The notes under the pieces were generated by a model. The model did no database searches and was not told where the DNA came from. It saw nothing but the letters and a program-made list of their open reading frames with translations. Made by a program: the position numbers and the translations under genes. From Prochlorococcus sp. AG-347-L17 (lineage in GTDB: Bacteria; Cyanobacteriota; Cyanobacteriia; PCC-6307; Cyanobiaceae), in NCBI GenBank assembly GCA_003278925.1, contig QCCN01000002.1, positions 1-64,000 of the forward strand: a stretch of 64,000 bases of DNA, in the 5' to 3' direction. Shown piece by piece: positions 20,305 through 29,047 of the stretch (the first letter of the stretch is position 1; every line of letters begins with the position of its first letter).

Positions 20305-20586
20305 CTAAAGGGGTGTTGCTTCAGAAATATAAGCGACTCCTCCGTAATAGCTCAAATCGTCCCTGATGTTATCTCTCATTTTATCTATTAATTCTTGCTC
20401 GCAAAAAACAATTACATGAGCATTCGCTCCTAATCCTGTAAATTCCATATCTTCTGTAACAACTCTTTCAGGTCCTCTGCCTGTAGCATGTTTCATAACT
20501 GTATATCCAGGAACATTAGCTTTTTCTAATGTTTTAATGATTGCATCTAGTTCTCTTTCACTAAATATCAAATCTAATCTTTTCAT
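20305..20586 (-). CDS. sbtB: SbtB-like PII-family regulator
   Basis: 93 aa ferredoxin-like PII fold: MKRLDLIFSERELDAIIKTLEKANVPGYTV at the N-terminus and VIVFCEQELIDKMRDNI in the second half. The T-loop region (about residues 34-52, with GRGP) is short and lacks the tyrosine that is uridylylated in GlnB. Canonical SbtB proteins end with a CGPxGC redox loop; this one stops at EATPL without it. SbtB binds SbtA in response to adenine nucleotides including cAMP and c-di-AMP. It starts 2 bp after sbtA, so the pair is an operon and it most likely gates that transporter. Confidence 0.82.
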   Translation of the reverse strand: MKRLDLIFSERELDAIIKTLEKANVPGYTVMKHATGRGPERVVTEDMEFTGLGANAHVIVFCEQELIDKMRDNIRDDLSYYGGVAYISEATPL

Positions 20587-20588
20587 TT

Positions 20589-21587
20589 TTATAAAGGTGA
20601 TAGTGGGATAATAGTATTTACTAAACCCATATATATGGGAATGCCGAGAACTATATTGAATGGGAAAGTTAGACCTAGTGTAGTTGAAATATAATAACTA
20701 GATTTAGCTTCTGGAACTGTCATCCTCATTGCTGCAGGAACTGCTAAATAAGAGGCGCTTGCACATAAAACCACAAATAAAAGTGCGTTGCCAGGTCCTA
20801 AAGATAAAAATCTTGCAACGAAAACACCAATAAATGCGTTAAATAAAGGCATAAAAATGGCAAATCCAATCAAGAACGAACCCGCATTTTTCAGCCTCGG
20901 CAATCTTTGAGCAGCAACTATTCCCATATCTAACAAGAAGAAGCATTCTGCTCCATAGAATAATTGTCCAGTAAAAGGCTCCATTTTTTCAATTCCTGAG
21001 GGATTACTGGAAGCAGTGAGAAATCCTACAATCAAGCTTGAGAGCAATAAATAAACTGATCCATTCAAAAGTGATTCGTGTAATATTGCGCTTAGATGCA
21101 TTTTTCTTGATTTTGGTCTATTTTTTGGAGCTGCAAATTTCACAAGTAATAATCCAACAATTATTGCAGGAGACTCCATTAAAGCTAAAGCGCCAACCAT
21201 AAACCCATCAAAAGCTATTTTTTGACTTTCTAAAAAACTTTCTGCAGAGATAAATGTAACAGCACTAATTGAACCGTATGCTGCTGCTATCGCGGCTGAA
21301 TTAAAGACATCAAACTTAAATCTTAAAATTAAAAATCCAATCAGCGGGATTACTAGTGACATCAGTATTGCAGCACTTAAAGTAGGCAATACTTGATCTG
21401 TAAAACCACTTTTCTGTATCTCTATACCTCCTTTAAAACCAATAGCTAGGAGTAGGTATAAGGAGAAGAGTTTAGGTAATGGAGCTGGTATCTCTAAATC
21501 AGATTTAAAGAGTACTGATATTGCTCCAATCAAAAAGAAAAGAACTGGCGGGGCTAATACATTTTGCAGAATTGGACTTATTTCCAT
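20589..21587 (-). CDS. sbtA: SbtA-family sodium/bicarbonate symporter
   Basis: 332 aa, strongly hydrophobic, about ten transmembrane helices in two inverted halves (PPVLFFLIGAISVLF, FSLYLLLAIGFKGG, ..., AECFFLLDMGIVAAQRL, ALLFVVLCASASYLAVPAAMR). This is the SbtA (former DUF897) family, high-affinity Na+-dependent bicarbonate uptake at the plasma membrane. It is somewhat shorter than SbtA of freshwater cyanobacteria (about 370 aa), the difference being the central cytosolic loop. From memory, Prochlorococcus transporters of this kind are called SbtA2; uptake activity of this divergent form is not established by sequence. It is 6 bp downstream of the BicA-like gene and 2 bp upstream of sbtB. 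Confidence 0.85.
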   Translation of the reverse strand: MEISPILQNVLAPPVLFFLIGAISVLFKSDLEIPAPLPKLFSLYLLLAIGFKGGIEIQKSGFTDQVLPTLSAAILMSLVIPLIGFLILRFKFDVFNSAAIAAAYGSISAVTFISAESFLESQKIAFDGFMVGALALMESPAIIVGLLLVKFAAPKNRPKSRKMHLSAILHESLLNGSVYLLLSSLIVGFLTASSNPSGIEKMEPFTGQLFYGAECFFLLDMGIVAAQRLPRLKNAGSFLIGFAIFMPLFNAFIGVFVARFLSLGPGNALLFVVLCASASYLAVPAAMRMTVPEAKSSYYISTTLGLTFPFNIVLGIPIYMGLVNTIIPLSPL

Positions 21588-21593
21588 AAATTA

Positions 21594-23261
21594 TTAGGCT
21601 ATTTCATTTAGAGCAGTTTCTAAAGCTTCTTTTCTTGTTTCAATAATCCCTTCAACTCCAAACTTAGCTAGTCTATCTTTTACTTTTTCATTAGCACCTG
21701 CAACAAATGCTTTTCTGGAATTATTTTTTGCTTCTTGCATCATATCTTCTATTGCCAGAGTAGCTGTCACTCCTAGTCTTGGAACATCAGTGATATCTAA
21801 TATCAAAACTTTGTAGTTTCTTACAAGCATCATTCTCTCAGATATACCTTTAGCTGCTCCAAAACTAAGTGGTCCTTTAAGTCTAAATAGCATTACTTCT
21901 CCTGAACATCTATCTAGTAGTGCTTTTTCATCAGCAGGTAATGCATTTTTAGCTTGATCATCTTTTGATATAGGATTATCCTCATCCATACCTTCTAGTT
22001 GAGTTTCAGTTATTGAATCGATAGTGAGCATATTTGCTATGAATACACCTACTAAAACTGCCCAAATTAAATCCCAAAAAACTGTCATCAAAAGTACGCC
22101 ATACATTACTACTGAAGTTTTTAAAGATAATTTGTGAGCCCTCCTCAAGAATCCCCAATCAATAATATCTAAACCTACTTTTATAAGGATTCCTGCTAGT
22201 AACGCAGTTGGTATTTGCTCAGCTAAAGGTCCCGCACCAACTAAAACTATCAACAACACAACCGAGTGAACCATACCAGAGATAGGAGTTGATCCTCCAG
22301 ATTTAACATTTATGACTGTTCTCATTGTTGCTCCTGCTCCAGGTAAACCTGAAAACAGACCTGCAACTGCATTTCCTATTCCTTGACCAATAAGTTCTCT
22401 ATCAGAATTATGTTTTGTTTGAGAGATATTGTCTGCTACTAGAGATGTCAGTAAGGAGTCAATTGCGCCAAGTACTGCTAGGACTAATCCTGCTTTGAAA
22501 ATAATTGGGAAATATTGATTAAAACTTGGGAAATTTAAAGATGGCACTCCCCTTGGAATTTCTCCAATTCTATCAATTGCTCCATCTCCAAAAATTAATA
22601 TTGATATTGGAGTAACTATCAATAGTGCCAAGAGAGGAGAAGGTACCCACTGACTTATTTTTCTAGGAGTAAGAAATACTATACCTAGTGTCATTATTGC
22701 AACTCCAATAGCAGCACCATTGGGCTGGAAATTTGAAAATACAGTAGTTAAAGATTCGACTACTCCACCTCGAGTGCTAATTCCAAGTAATGGTCCAATC
22801 TGAAGCGCAATGATTATTACTCCAATACCAGACATAAATCCTGAAACAACAGAATATGGAACTAAAGTAATGTATTTACCTAGTTTTAGAATCCCGAATA
22901 ATATTTGCAGTAAGCCGCCAATGACTACCGCTGCCATAACTAAAGGTAAAATTTGTCCTGCAGAAAGATCTCTTGGAACCCCTACTGCGGCCAAGCCTGC
23001 TACTACACCAGCAACAGTTACACTCATGGGACCGGTAGGTCCACTAACTTGAGCAGGTGTTCCGCCGAATAATGCGGCTAAAAAACCAACTACTACTGCT
23101 CCATAAAGTCCATAAATTGCTCCGCCAGGTCCTAACGCAGCATTTCCAAAAGCAAGAGCGAGAGGTAAAGCCACTACTGCGGCTGTGATGCCTCCTAGAA
23201 TATCGCCTCTTACATTTTTCAGATGAAATCCATTAATTATGTTCAAAGATGCTTTCCTCAA
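21594..23261 (-). CDS. bicA: SulP-family anion transporter, BicA-like
   Basis: 555 aa. An N-terminal membrane domain of about 400 residues with many helices and the SulP signature region (GNAALGPGGAIYGLYGAVVVGFLAALFGGTPAQVSGPTGPM), followed by a C-terminal STAS domain (about 440-555; VMLFRLKGPLSFGAAKGISERM, ILDITDVPRLGVTATLAIEDM). SulP proteins include sulfate permeases and the Na+-dependent bicarbonate transporter BicA. Sharing an operon with sbtA and sbtB makes bicarbonate the likely substrate. It is the first gene; the 208 bp upstream, shared with hemB, should hold the promoter, but I see no NtcA box or terminator there. Confidence 0.85.
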   Translation of the reverse strand: MRKASLNIINGFHLKNVRGDILGGITAAVVALPLALAFGNAALGPGGAIYGLYGAVVVGFLAALFGGTPAQVSGPTGPMSVTVAGVVAGLAAVGVPRDLSAGQILPLVMAAVVIGGLLQILFGILKLGKYITLVPYSVVSGFMSGIGVIIIALQIGPLLGISTRGGVVESLTTVFSNFQPNGAAIGVAIMTLGIVFLTPRKISQWVPSPLLALLIVTPISILIFGDGAIDRIGEIPRGVPSLNFPSFNQYFPIIFKAGLVLAVLGAIDSLLTSLVADNISQTKHNSDRELIGQGIGNAVAGLFSGLPGAGATMRTVINVKSGGSTPISGMVHSVVLLIVLVGAGPLAEQIPTALLAGILIKVGLDIIDWGFLRRAHKLSLKTSVVMYGVLLMTVFWDLIWAVLVGVFIANMLTIDSITETQLEGMDEDNPISKDDQAKNALPADEKALLDRCSGEVMLFRLKGPLSFGAAKGISERMMLVRNYKVLILDITDVPRLGVTATLAIEDMMQEAKNNSRKAFVAGANEKVKDRLAKFGVEGIIETRKEALETALNEIA

Positions 23262-23469
23262 AATAAATACTTAACTAAAAGATATTATCTCTAAATGATG
23301 TAAATTTGTGAAAAATGAAGATTGTGCAAAATATTTTTGTAACTTTTTTTGCTCTTATTAAATAAATTTTAGTTAATTTTCCTGAACAAAAGTAGTCTCT
23401 GATTAATTTTTGTGCGAGGCAAGCGATTAATGTATTAGATAAATATTTTTCAATTTAAATAATATTCAA

Positions 23470-24471
23470 ATGAATTCGATTATTCGTCCAAGAAGATTAA
23501 GAAGAAATGAGGCAATTAGAGAAATGGTTAGAGAAAACCATCTAACGGCATCTGACTTTATATATCCATTATTTATTCATGAAAAAGATTTTAAAGAGGA
23601 CATTTCAGCAATGCCCGGAACTTATAGATGGGATATTAATGGCTTAATAAAAGAGGTTACTAGGGCATGGGAATTGGGAATAAGGTGTGTGGTTCTTTTC
23701 CCAAAAATTGACGATAGCTTAAAGACTGAAGATGGAGCAGAATGTTTTAATGAAGATGGTTTAATACCTAAAGCTATTCGACTATTAAAAAAAGAGATTC
23801 CAGAAATGGCAATAATGACAGATGTTGCCTTGGACCCATACTCTTGTGATGGTCATGATGGATTAGTTGATGATACTGGCAAAATATTGAATGATGAAAC
23901 AATCGAAATTTTAAAAAAACAAGCTTTAACTCAAGCTAGAGCTGGAGCAGATTTTATTGGCCCCAGTGACATGATGGATGGGAGAGTTGGAGCAATTAGA
24001 ACTGCTCTTGATAGTGAAGGATTTAGTGATGTAGGTATTATTAGTTATACAGCTAAATATTCATCTGCTTATTATGGTCCGTTTAGAACTGCTTTAGATT
24101 CGGCTCCTAGAGAAAATAGTAAGAAAGTAATTCCAGACAATAAGTCTACATATCAAATGGACCCTGCCAATTCAAAAGAGGCTTTAATTGAATCTGCATT
24201 GGATCAGTATGAAGGAGCTGATATTTTGATGGTAAAACCAGGAATTTCATATTTGGATATTGTTTATAGACTAAGCACATTTTCAAATAAGCCCATAGCT
24301 GCATACAACGTTAGTGGGGAGTATTCCATGGTAAAGTCTGCTGCTATGAAGAACTGGATTAACGAAAAAGATATTGTTTTAGAGACATTGCTTAGTTTTA
24401 AAAGAGCAGGAGCAAAATTAATACTCACTTATCATGCTTGTGATGCATCTCAATGGTTGCAGGATACTTAA
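23470..24471 (+). CDS. hemB: Delta-aminolevulinic acid dehydratase (porphobilinogen synthase)
   Basis: 333 aa. Two active-site lysines are visible, in YTAKYSSAYYGPFR and LMVKPGISYLDI. The metal-site segment reads DVALDPYSCDGHDG, lacking the three-cysteine Zn cluster and matching the Asp-rich Mg-dependent type. It condenses two ALA molecules into porphobilinogen for chlorophyll, haem and corrinoids. It diverges from bicA over 208 bp and is followed after 61 bp by the glyoxalase-like gene on the same strand. Confidence 0.97.
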   Translation: MNSIIRPRRLRRNEAIREMVRENHLTASDFIYPLFIHEKDFKEDISAMPGTYRWDINGLIKEVTRAWELGIRCVVLFPKIDDSLKTEDGAECFNEDGLIPKAIRLLKKEIPEMAIMTDVALDPYSCDGHDGLVDDTGKILNDETIEILKKQALTQARAGADFIGPSDMMDGRVGAIRTALDSEGFSDVGIISYTAKYSSAYYGPFRTALDSAPRENSKKVIPDNKSTYQMDPANSKEALIESALDQYEGADILMVKPGISYLDIVYRLSTFSNKPIAAYNVSGEYSMVKSAAMKNWINEKDIVLETLLSFKRAGAKLILTYHACDASQWLQDT

Positions 24472-24532
24472 AAACTCATTATTAACAAAAATTTGGTTTA
24501 TTCTTAGATAAATAATAAATTAACGGCTTGTT

Positions 24533-24919
24533 TTGAAGTTTTCACAAGGAGTAAATAGGATTGGTCACATTGCACTTAGAGTAGAGGATCTCGAAAGGGC
24601 GAAATCTTTTTATATTAAGCTGGGTATGAAATTGGTTTGGGATGATAAAGATTGGTCTTATTTAGAGGCAGGTAAAGGGAAAGATGGACTTGCCTTGTTA
24701 GGCCCTAGCTACAAAGCTGCGGGACCTCACTTTGCTTTTCATTTTGAAAATAAAAAAGAAGTGGAAAATATTCAAAATGATTTAAAAAATTCTGGTGTAA
24801 AAGTTGGTCCTTTACATGAGCATAGAGATGGAACAGCATCTTTTTATATGAAGGATACTGAAGGAAACTGGCTTGAGATGCTTTATGTTCCTCCTCAGGG
24901 TATTCAATCGAATACTTGA
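24533..24919 (+). CDS. VOC-superfamily glyoxalase/bleomycin-resistance protein
   Basis: 128 aa with one beta-alpha-beta-beta-beta repeat pair. Start is TTG; no ATG precedes the conserved NRIGHIALRVEDLERAKSFY. Possible metal ligands are the His in GHIAL, the His in GPHFAFHF and the Glu in NWLEML, in glyoxalase I-like positions. It resembles lactoylglutathione lyase but is short of the full set needed to be certain; a dioxygenase-like or binding protein is possible. Lies between hemB and mutS2, 12 bp from the latter, so co-transcription with mutS2 is probable. Confidence 0.75.
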   Translation: MKFSQGVNRIGHIALRVEDLERAKSFYIKLGMKLVWDDKDWSYLEAGKGKDGLALLGPSYKAAGPHFAFHFENKKEVENIQNDLKNSGVKVGPLHEHRDGTASFYMKDTEGNWLEMLYVPPQGIQSNT

Positions 24920-24931
24920 TTCTTTTTTTTT

Positions 24932-27343
24932 ATGCAAGAGAAAAGTTATTCTAAAAAATCATATTCAGATAACACCTTAGAAGAAGAATCTATAAAGCTT
25001 TTAGAGTGGGATTCATTAAAAACCCATTTATCTTCCTTCGCCTCAACGGAAATGGGTAAACGATCAATTTTAAGTTTTGTTATACCTTCAGAATACGAGG
25101 CATCTAAAAGACTTTTGAATGAAACTGTTGAAATTAATGAGTTAGAAAAAAATTTAGATAAATCAATTAGTTTTTCTGGTGTTTTTGATATTAGTAGAAA
25201 TATTGAAATTTGTTCGAAGGGAGGTGTAATTTCATCTTCTGAATTGTTAGAAATAGCGAAAACAATTGCTGCAGCAAGAAATTTAAAAAAAATCTTATTA
25301 GATTTTGAACAAAGGCCTTATATTTCATCATTCACAAAAAATTTAATTGACCATCAGAATATCGAAACGATTTTTAAAAAAGGCATTGAATCCAATGGAA
25401 GGATTTCAGACAATGCTAGTAATGAACTATCTATTCTTAGAAAAGAATTTTTATCTAAGAAACTTGAAAGAAAAATATTAGTTGAAAAATTTATTCAAAA
25501 GAATTTAGCTTATTTGCAAGATACTACTATTGGAGATCGATATGGAAGGCCTGTTTTAGCAGTGAAAGTTAATTATGTAGATAAATTTAAAGGAATAATT
25601 CATGACTCTTCATCTTCAGGAAATACAGTATATTTTGAGCCTGAAAGTGTAGTAACTAAAGGTAATAAGATTGCTTCCTTAGAAGCTAGAATCACAGCAG
25701 AAGAATTTAAATTACTTAAGAAATGGTCCCAGGTTGTTAGTGATAATTCAGAAAATCTTATTGAAATGGCATCCATTTTATTGAGATTAGAAAATGCCCT
25801 AACTCGTTCAAGATATTCGAAATGGATTGGAGGCAAAACTCCTACTTTTGAGAAAAGTCCTATTATTTCTTTAATTGGTTTTTCTCATCCGTTATTGATT
25901 TGGGAACACAAGAAAAAAGGAGCCCCTTCACCAGTAGCTGTCGATTTTTATATAAATAGGAATATTAAAGTTGTAGCTATTACAGGTCCAAATACTGGAG
26001 GTAAAACAGCAGCTTTAAAAGGTTTGGGTTTGTCTTTACTTATGGCTAGAGCAGGATTATTGATACCGTCAACTAATAATCCTATTATCCCTTTTTGTCC
26101 AAATATATATGTGGATATAGGAGATAATCAATCATTAGAAGAAAATTTATCTACCTTCAGTGGGCACATATCCCGCATAAAAGAAATATTAGATTCACTT
26201 GATTATAAGAAAGGATTGTCGGTTGTTTTGCTAGATGAGATTGGATCTGGCACAGATCCTCTTGAAGGAAGTGCTCTTGCGATGGCTTTATTAAAAGAAT
26301 TTGCAAATAAATCTGATATCACTTTTGCAACTACACATTATGGAGATATTAAGGCTTTAAAATATAACGACTCAAGATTTGAAAACGTATCAGTTGCCTT
26401 TGATGAGGATTCTTTGAAGCCAAAATATATACTCAACTGGGGTATTCCTGGGAGAAGTAATGCTTTGTCAATTTCAAAGAGAATTGGTCTCGATGAAAGC
26501 ATACTCAATGAAGCTGCAAATTATCTAAAGCCAAAAGAAGTTGACAATATTAACAGTATTATCAAAGGACTTGAGGAAGAGAAGATTAAACAACAAAACT
26601 CTGCAGAAGCTGCTGCAGAATTGATTGCGAGGACTGAAATATTACATGATGAACTGAAGAGAAATTATGAATATCAAAAAATAAATGCTGAAAAAATCCA
26701 GGAAATTGAAAGGTCTAAATTATCAAAACATATTGTATCCGCTAAAAAAGAGGTGATAGATTTGATTAAAAAATTAAGAGATAAAAATGTAAATGGAGAG
26801 GATACGAGAATTATTGGAAAAAGATTAAAGGAAATTGAAAAAGAACATTTAACCCAAAAAAAACCTGAAAAGTCAATATCGTGGAACCCTCAGGTAGGTG
26901 ATTTTGTAAAAATTAAAAGTCTAAATAGTACGGGACAAATTGTAGATTTAGATAAAAAAGATGGTTTTTATGAAATTAAATGCGGTTCATTTAGAAGTAC
27001 ATTATCTGTAAATGACTTTGAAGGTATTAATGGAGAAAAGCCTAATTTCAAAAGTTCAAAAATTGAGATCAAGTCTATAAGAGAAGATTTTTCTTTTTCT
27101 AAAATTAGAACGAGTAAAAATACAATTGACGTAAGAGGGTTAAGAGTCCATGAAGCCGAAATAATTATTGAAGAGAAAATTAGAAAATTTCATGGCCCGC
27201 TATGGATTGTTCATGGAATTGGCACAGGAAAATTAAAAAAAGGACTAAGAAATTGGTTATCAGGTTTAAATTATGTTGATAAGATTGAAGATGCAGCCAA
27301 CAACGAGGGTGGCCCTGGTTGCAGTATTGCGTGGATAAAATAA
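24932..27343 (+). CDS. mutS2: MutS2 family ATPase with Smr domain
   Basis: 803 aa. N-terminal helical clamp/core, then the MutS-type ATPase with Walker A GPNTGGKTAALKG (about residue 352), Walker B VVLLDEIGSGTDP and THYGD. A long charged coiled coil follows (about 545-630), then a C-terminal Smr endonuclease domain (about 725-803) with IDVRGLRVHEA and IVHGIGTGKLKKGL. The mismatch-recognition domain of MutS1 is absent. MutS2 proteins act on recombination intermediates or collided ribosomes depending on organism; which applies here is not visible. 40 bp upstream of obgE. Confidence 0.95.
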   Translation: MQEKSYSKKSYSDNTLEEESIKLLEWDSLKTHLSSFASTEMGKRSILSFVIPSEYEASKRLLNETVEINELEKNLDKSISFSGVFDISRNIEICSKGGVISSSELLEIAKTIAAARNLKKILLDFEQRPYISSFTKNLIDHQNIETIFKKGIESNGRISDNASNELSILRKEFLSKKLERKILVEKFIQKNLAYLQDTTIGDRYGRPVLAVKVNYVDKFKGIIHDSSSSGNTVYFEPESVVTKGNKIASLEARITAEEFKLLKKWSQVVSDNSENLIEMASILLRLENALTRSRYSKWIGGKTPTFEKSPIISLIGFSHPLLIWEHKKKGAPSPVAVDFYINRNIKVVAITGPNTGGKTAALKGLGLSLLMARAGLLIPSTNNPIIPFCPNIYVDIGDNQSLEENLSTFSGHISRIKEILDSLDYKKGLSVVLLDEIGSGTDPLEGSALAMALLKEFANKSDITFATTHYGDIKALKYNDSRFENVSVAFDEDSLKPKYILNWGIPGRSNALSISKRIGLDESILNEAANYLKPKEVDNINSIIKGLEEEKIKQQNSAEAAAELIARTEILHDELKRNYEYQKINAEKIQEIERSKLSKHIVSAKKEVIDLIKKLRDKNVNGEDTRIIGKRLKEIEKEHLTQKKPEKSISWNPQVGDFVKIKSLNSTGQIVDLDKKDGFYEIKCGSFRSTLSVNDFEGINGEKPNFKSSKIEIKSIREDFSFSKIRTSKNTIDVRGLRVHEAEIIIEEKIRKFHGPLWIVHGIGTGKLKKGLRNWLSGLNYVDKIEDAANNEGGPGCSIAWIK

Positions 27344-27383
27344 AATTTAAAATACCTAGAAAACAATTTAATAAGCGTATTAA

Positions 27384-28367
27384 GTGCAATTTATTGATCA
27401 AGCCAACATTATTCTTAAAGCAGGAAAAGGTGGTAATGGAATAGTTTCATTTAGAAGAGAAAAATTCGTTCCTGCTGGAGGACCTTCGGGGGGAAATGGT
27501 GGAAGAGGGGGTTCAGTTATTTTGATGGCTGATAATAACCTTCAAACATTATTAGATTTCAAATTCAAACGAGAAATAATTGCTGAAGATGGATGCAAAG
27601 GAGGTCCGAATAAGAGATCAGGTGCTTCAGGTGAGGATAGAATCCTTAAAGTCCCCTGCGGTACAGAAATAAGGGATATTAAATCCGGCATCATTCTAGG
27701 AGACTTAACTAAAGATAAACAAAGTTTAACTATTGCCATTGGAGGAAGAGGTGGACATGGTAATGCTTACTATTTAAGTAATCAAAATAGAGCCCCTGAA
27801 TCATTCACTGAAGGAAAAGATGGTGAGATATGGGAAGTTCAATTAGAACTAAAACTTCTTGCAGAGGTTGGGATTATAGGCCTTCCAAATGCTGGAAAAA
27901 GTACTTTGATTTCAGTTGTATCATCCGCCCGTCCAAAAATCGCAAATTATCCTTTCACGACTCTAATACCTAACTTAGGTGTAGTAAGAAAAATTGATGG
28001 GAATGGTTGCCTTTTTGCGGATATTCCTGGATTAATATCAGGTGCAGCTGATGGCGTAGGTTTAGGCCATGATTTTTTAAGGCACATCCAAAGAACGAAG
28101 ATACTTGTTCACTTAATTGATGCAATTGCAGAAAATCCTTTACATGATTTTGAGATTATTGAGCAGGAATTAAAAAAATATGGGAAAGGTCTTTTAGATA
28201 AAGAGAGGATAATAGTGTTAAATAAAATGGAGCTGGTAGATGATGATTATTTGAAAATAATTACAAAAAAGTTAGAAGATTTATCAAAAAAGAAAGTTTT
28301 AGTTATTTCTTCATCTTTAAAAAAAGGTTTATCCTCACTGCTTTCTGAAGTGTGGAAAAGGATCTAA
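27384..28367 (+). CDS. obgE: Obg/CgtA GTPase
   Basis: 327 aa, GTG start supported by the conserved [25 protein letters not shown]. Gly-rich Obg domain to about residue 158, then the G domain: G1 [10 protein letters not shown]2 region [13 protein letters not shown]3 DIPGLI, G4 NKME. The C-terminal OCT domain of some Obg proteins is missing, so this is the short form. It acts in 50S maturation and stress control. It ends 86 bp before the 60-aa gene. Confidence 0.96.
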   Translation: MQFIDQANIILKAGKGGNGIVSFRREKFVPAGGPSGGNGGRGGSVILMADNNLQTLLDFKFKREIIAEDGCKGGPNKRSGASGEDRILKVPCGTEIRDIKSGIILGDLTKDKQSLTIAIGGRGGHGNAYYLSNQNRAPESFTEGKDGEIWEVQLELKLLAEVGIIGLPNAGKSTLISVVSSARPKIANYPFTTLIPNLGVVRKIDGNGCLFADIPGLISGAADGVGLGHDFLRHIQRTKILVHLIDAIAENPLHDFEIIEQELKKYGKGLLDKERIIVLNKMELVDDDYLKIITKKLEDLSKKKVLVISSSLKKGLSSLLSEVWKRI

Positions 28368-28453
28368 CTTAAATTAAAAATTTTTTTGTAAATAAATATA
28401 CTTGATTTAATAATTAAAATTAGCCATAAATAAGATAATTCTTTAAACCTAAT

Positions 28454-28636
28454 ATGAATTTCTACAGTTGTTTTGATAAACAAGGAAAAATAATAGCTAG
28501 ATGTCAAACCATACAAGATATTGAGGTTCTTAAGAAAATGGGAAGACCGATTGTAGAAATTAAGGAAATGAAAAATGAAGAGTCTGTGGTATGTTCTCTG
28601 ACAGGTAGCCCATCAGATTTCAATATGGATTACTAA
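28454..28636 (+). CDS. Small conserved-looking protein of unknown function
   Basis: 60 aa, beginning MNFYSCFDKQGKIIARCQTIQDIEVLKKMGRPIVEI. Three cysteines (positions 6, 17 and 47); no membrane segment. Coding is supported by an ATG start, codon use like its neighbours and an intrinsic terminator 20 bp after the stop. I do not recognise the family. It follows obgE but the 86 bp AT-rich gap may hold its own promoter. Confidence 0.65.
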   Translation: MNFYSCFDKQGKIIARCQTIQDIEVLKKMGRPIVEIKEMKNEESVVCSLTGSPSDFNMDY

Positions 28637-28651
28637 AAGAATTCAGGAATT

Positions 28652-28681
28652 AAAAAAAGGGCTTTTTGAGCCCTTTTTTTT
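28652..28681. terminator. Bidirectional intrinsic terminator
   Basis: GGGCT and AGCCC arms with a 5 nt loop, flanked by A7 on the left and T8 on the right, so it can end transcription from either side. It separates the 60-aa gene (plus) from CP12 (minus). Confidence 0.9.
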
Positions 28682-28705
28682 GCATTATCTAATAATTAAA
28701 TAAAC

Positions 28706-28924
28706 TTAATCATCATAAACAAGACATTCTGGTTCGTCTGGGTTTGCGTCGCAGAAAAGTTCCAAAGCATTAGGGTCATGTTTATCCTCTGGATGATGAT
28801 CCTTATATTCTTCGAGTTCTTTTAGCTCTTCAGTTAAATGTCTGACCTTTGGAAGATTGCCCTCTGCTTTTGCAGATTCGATTTCCGATTGATCTTTTTG
28901 GATGTGTTCGTCAATGGATTTCAT
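28706..28924 (-). CDS. CP12-family Calvin-cycle regulator
   Basis: 72 aa, highly charged and probably largely disordered. The C-terminal GAPDH-binding segment (LELFCDANPDEPECLVYDD) has the CP12 cysteine pair (58 and 67, C-x8-C). The N-terminal cysteine pair and the AWDxVEEL core found in classical CP12 are absent; residues 27-38 (VRHLTEELKELE) take its place. CP12 links GAPDH and phosphoribulokinase into an inactive complex in the dark. With only the C-terminal pair, this form should still form the GAPDH-binding disulfide, while the PRK half may work differently. Monocistronic, ending at the shared terminator. Confidence 0.88.
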   Translation of the reverse strand: MKSIDEHIQKDQSEIESAKAEGNLPKVRHLTEELKELEEYKDHHPEDKHDPNALELFCDANPDEPECLVYDD

Positions 28925-29047
28925 TTTAAGCTTTTCGTACTTTAGTAGACATACATAACATAGTTAATTTCTAATGAAATTGCATTATCTATGAACTAAA
29001 TAAGTGTTCATTACAACATCATTTTTTTTCTAAATTGATTTATGTAT

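Noticed and set aside
23262..23469. NtcA or other operator in the bicA-hemB intergenic region
   Set aside because: No GTA-N8-TAC or clear palindrome found by eye.
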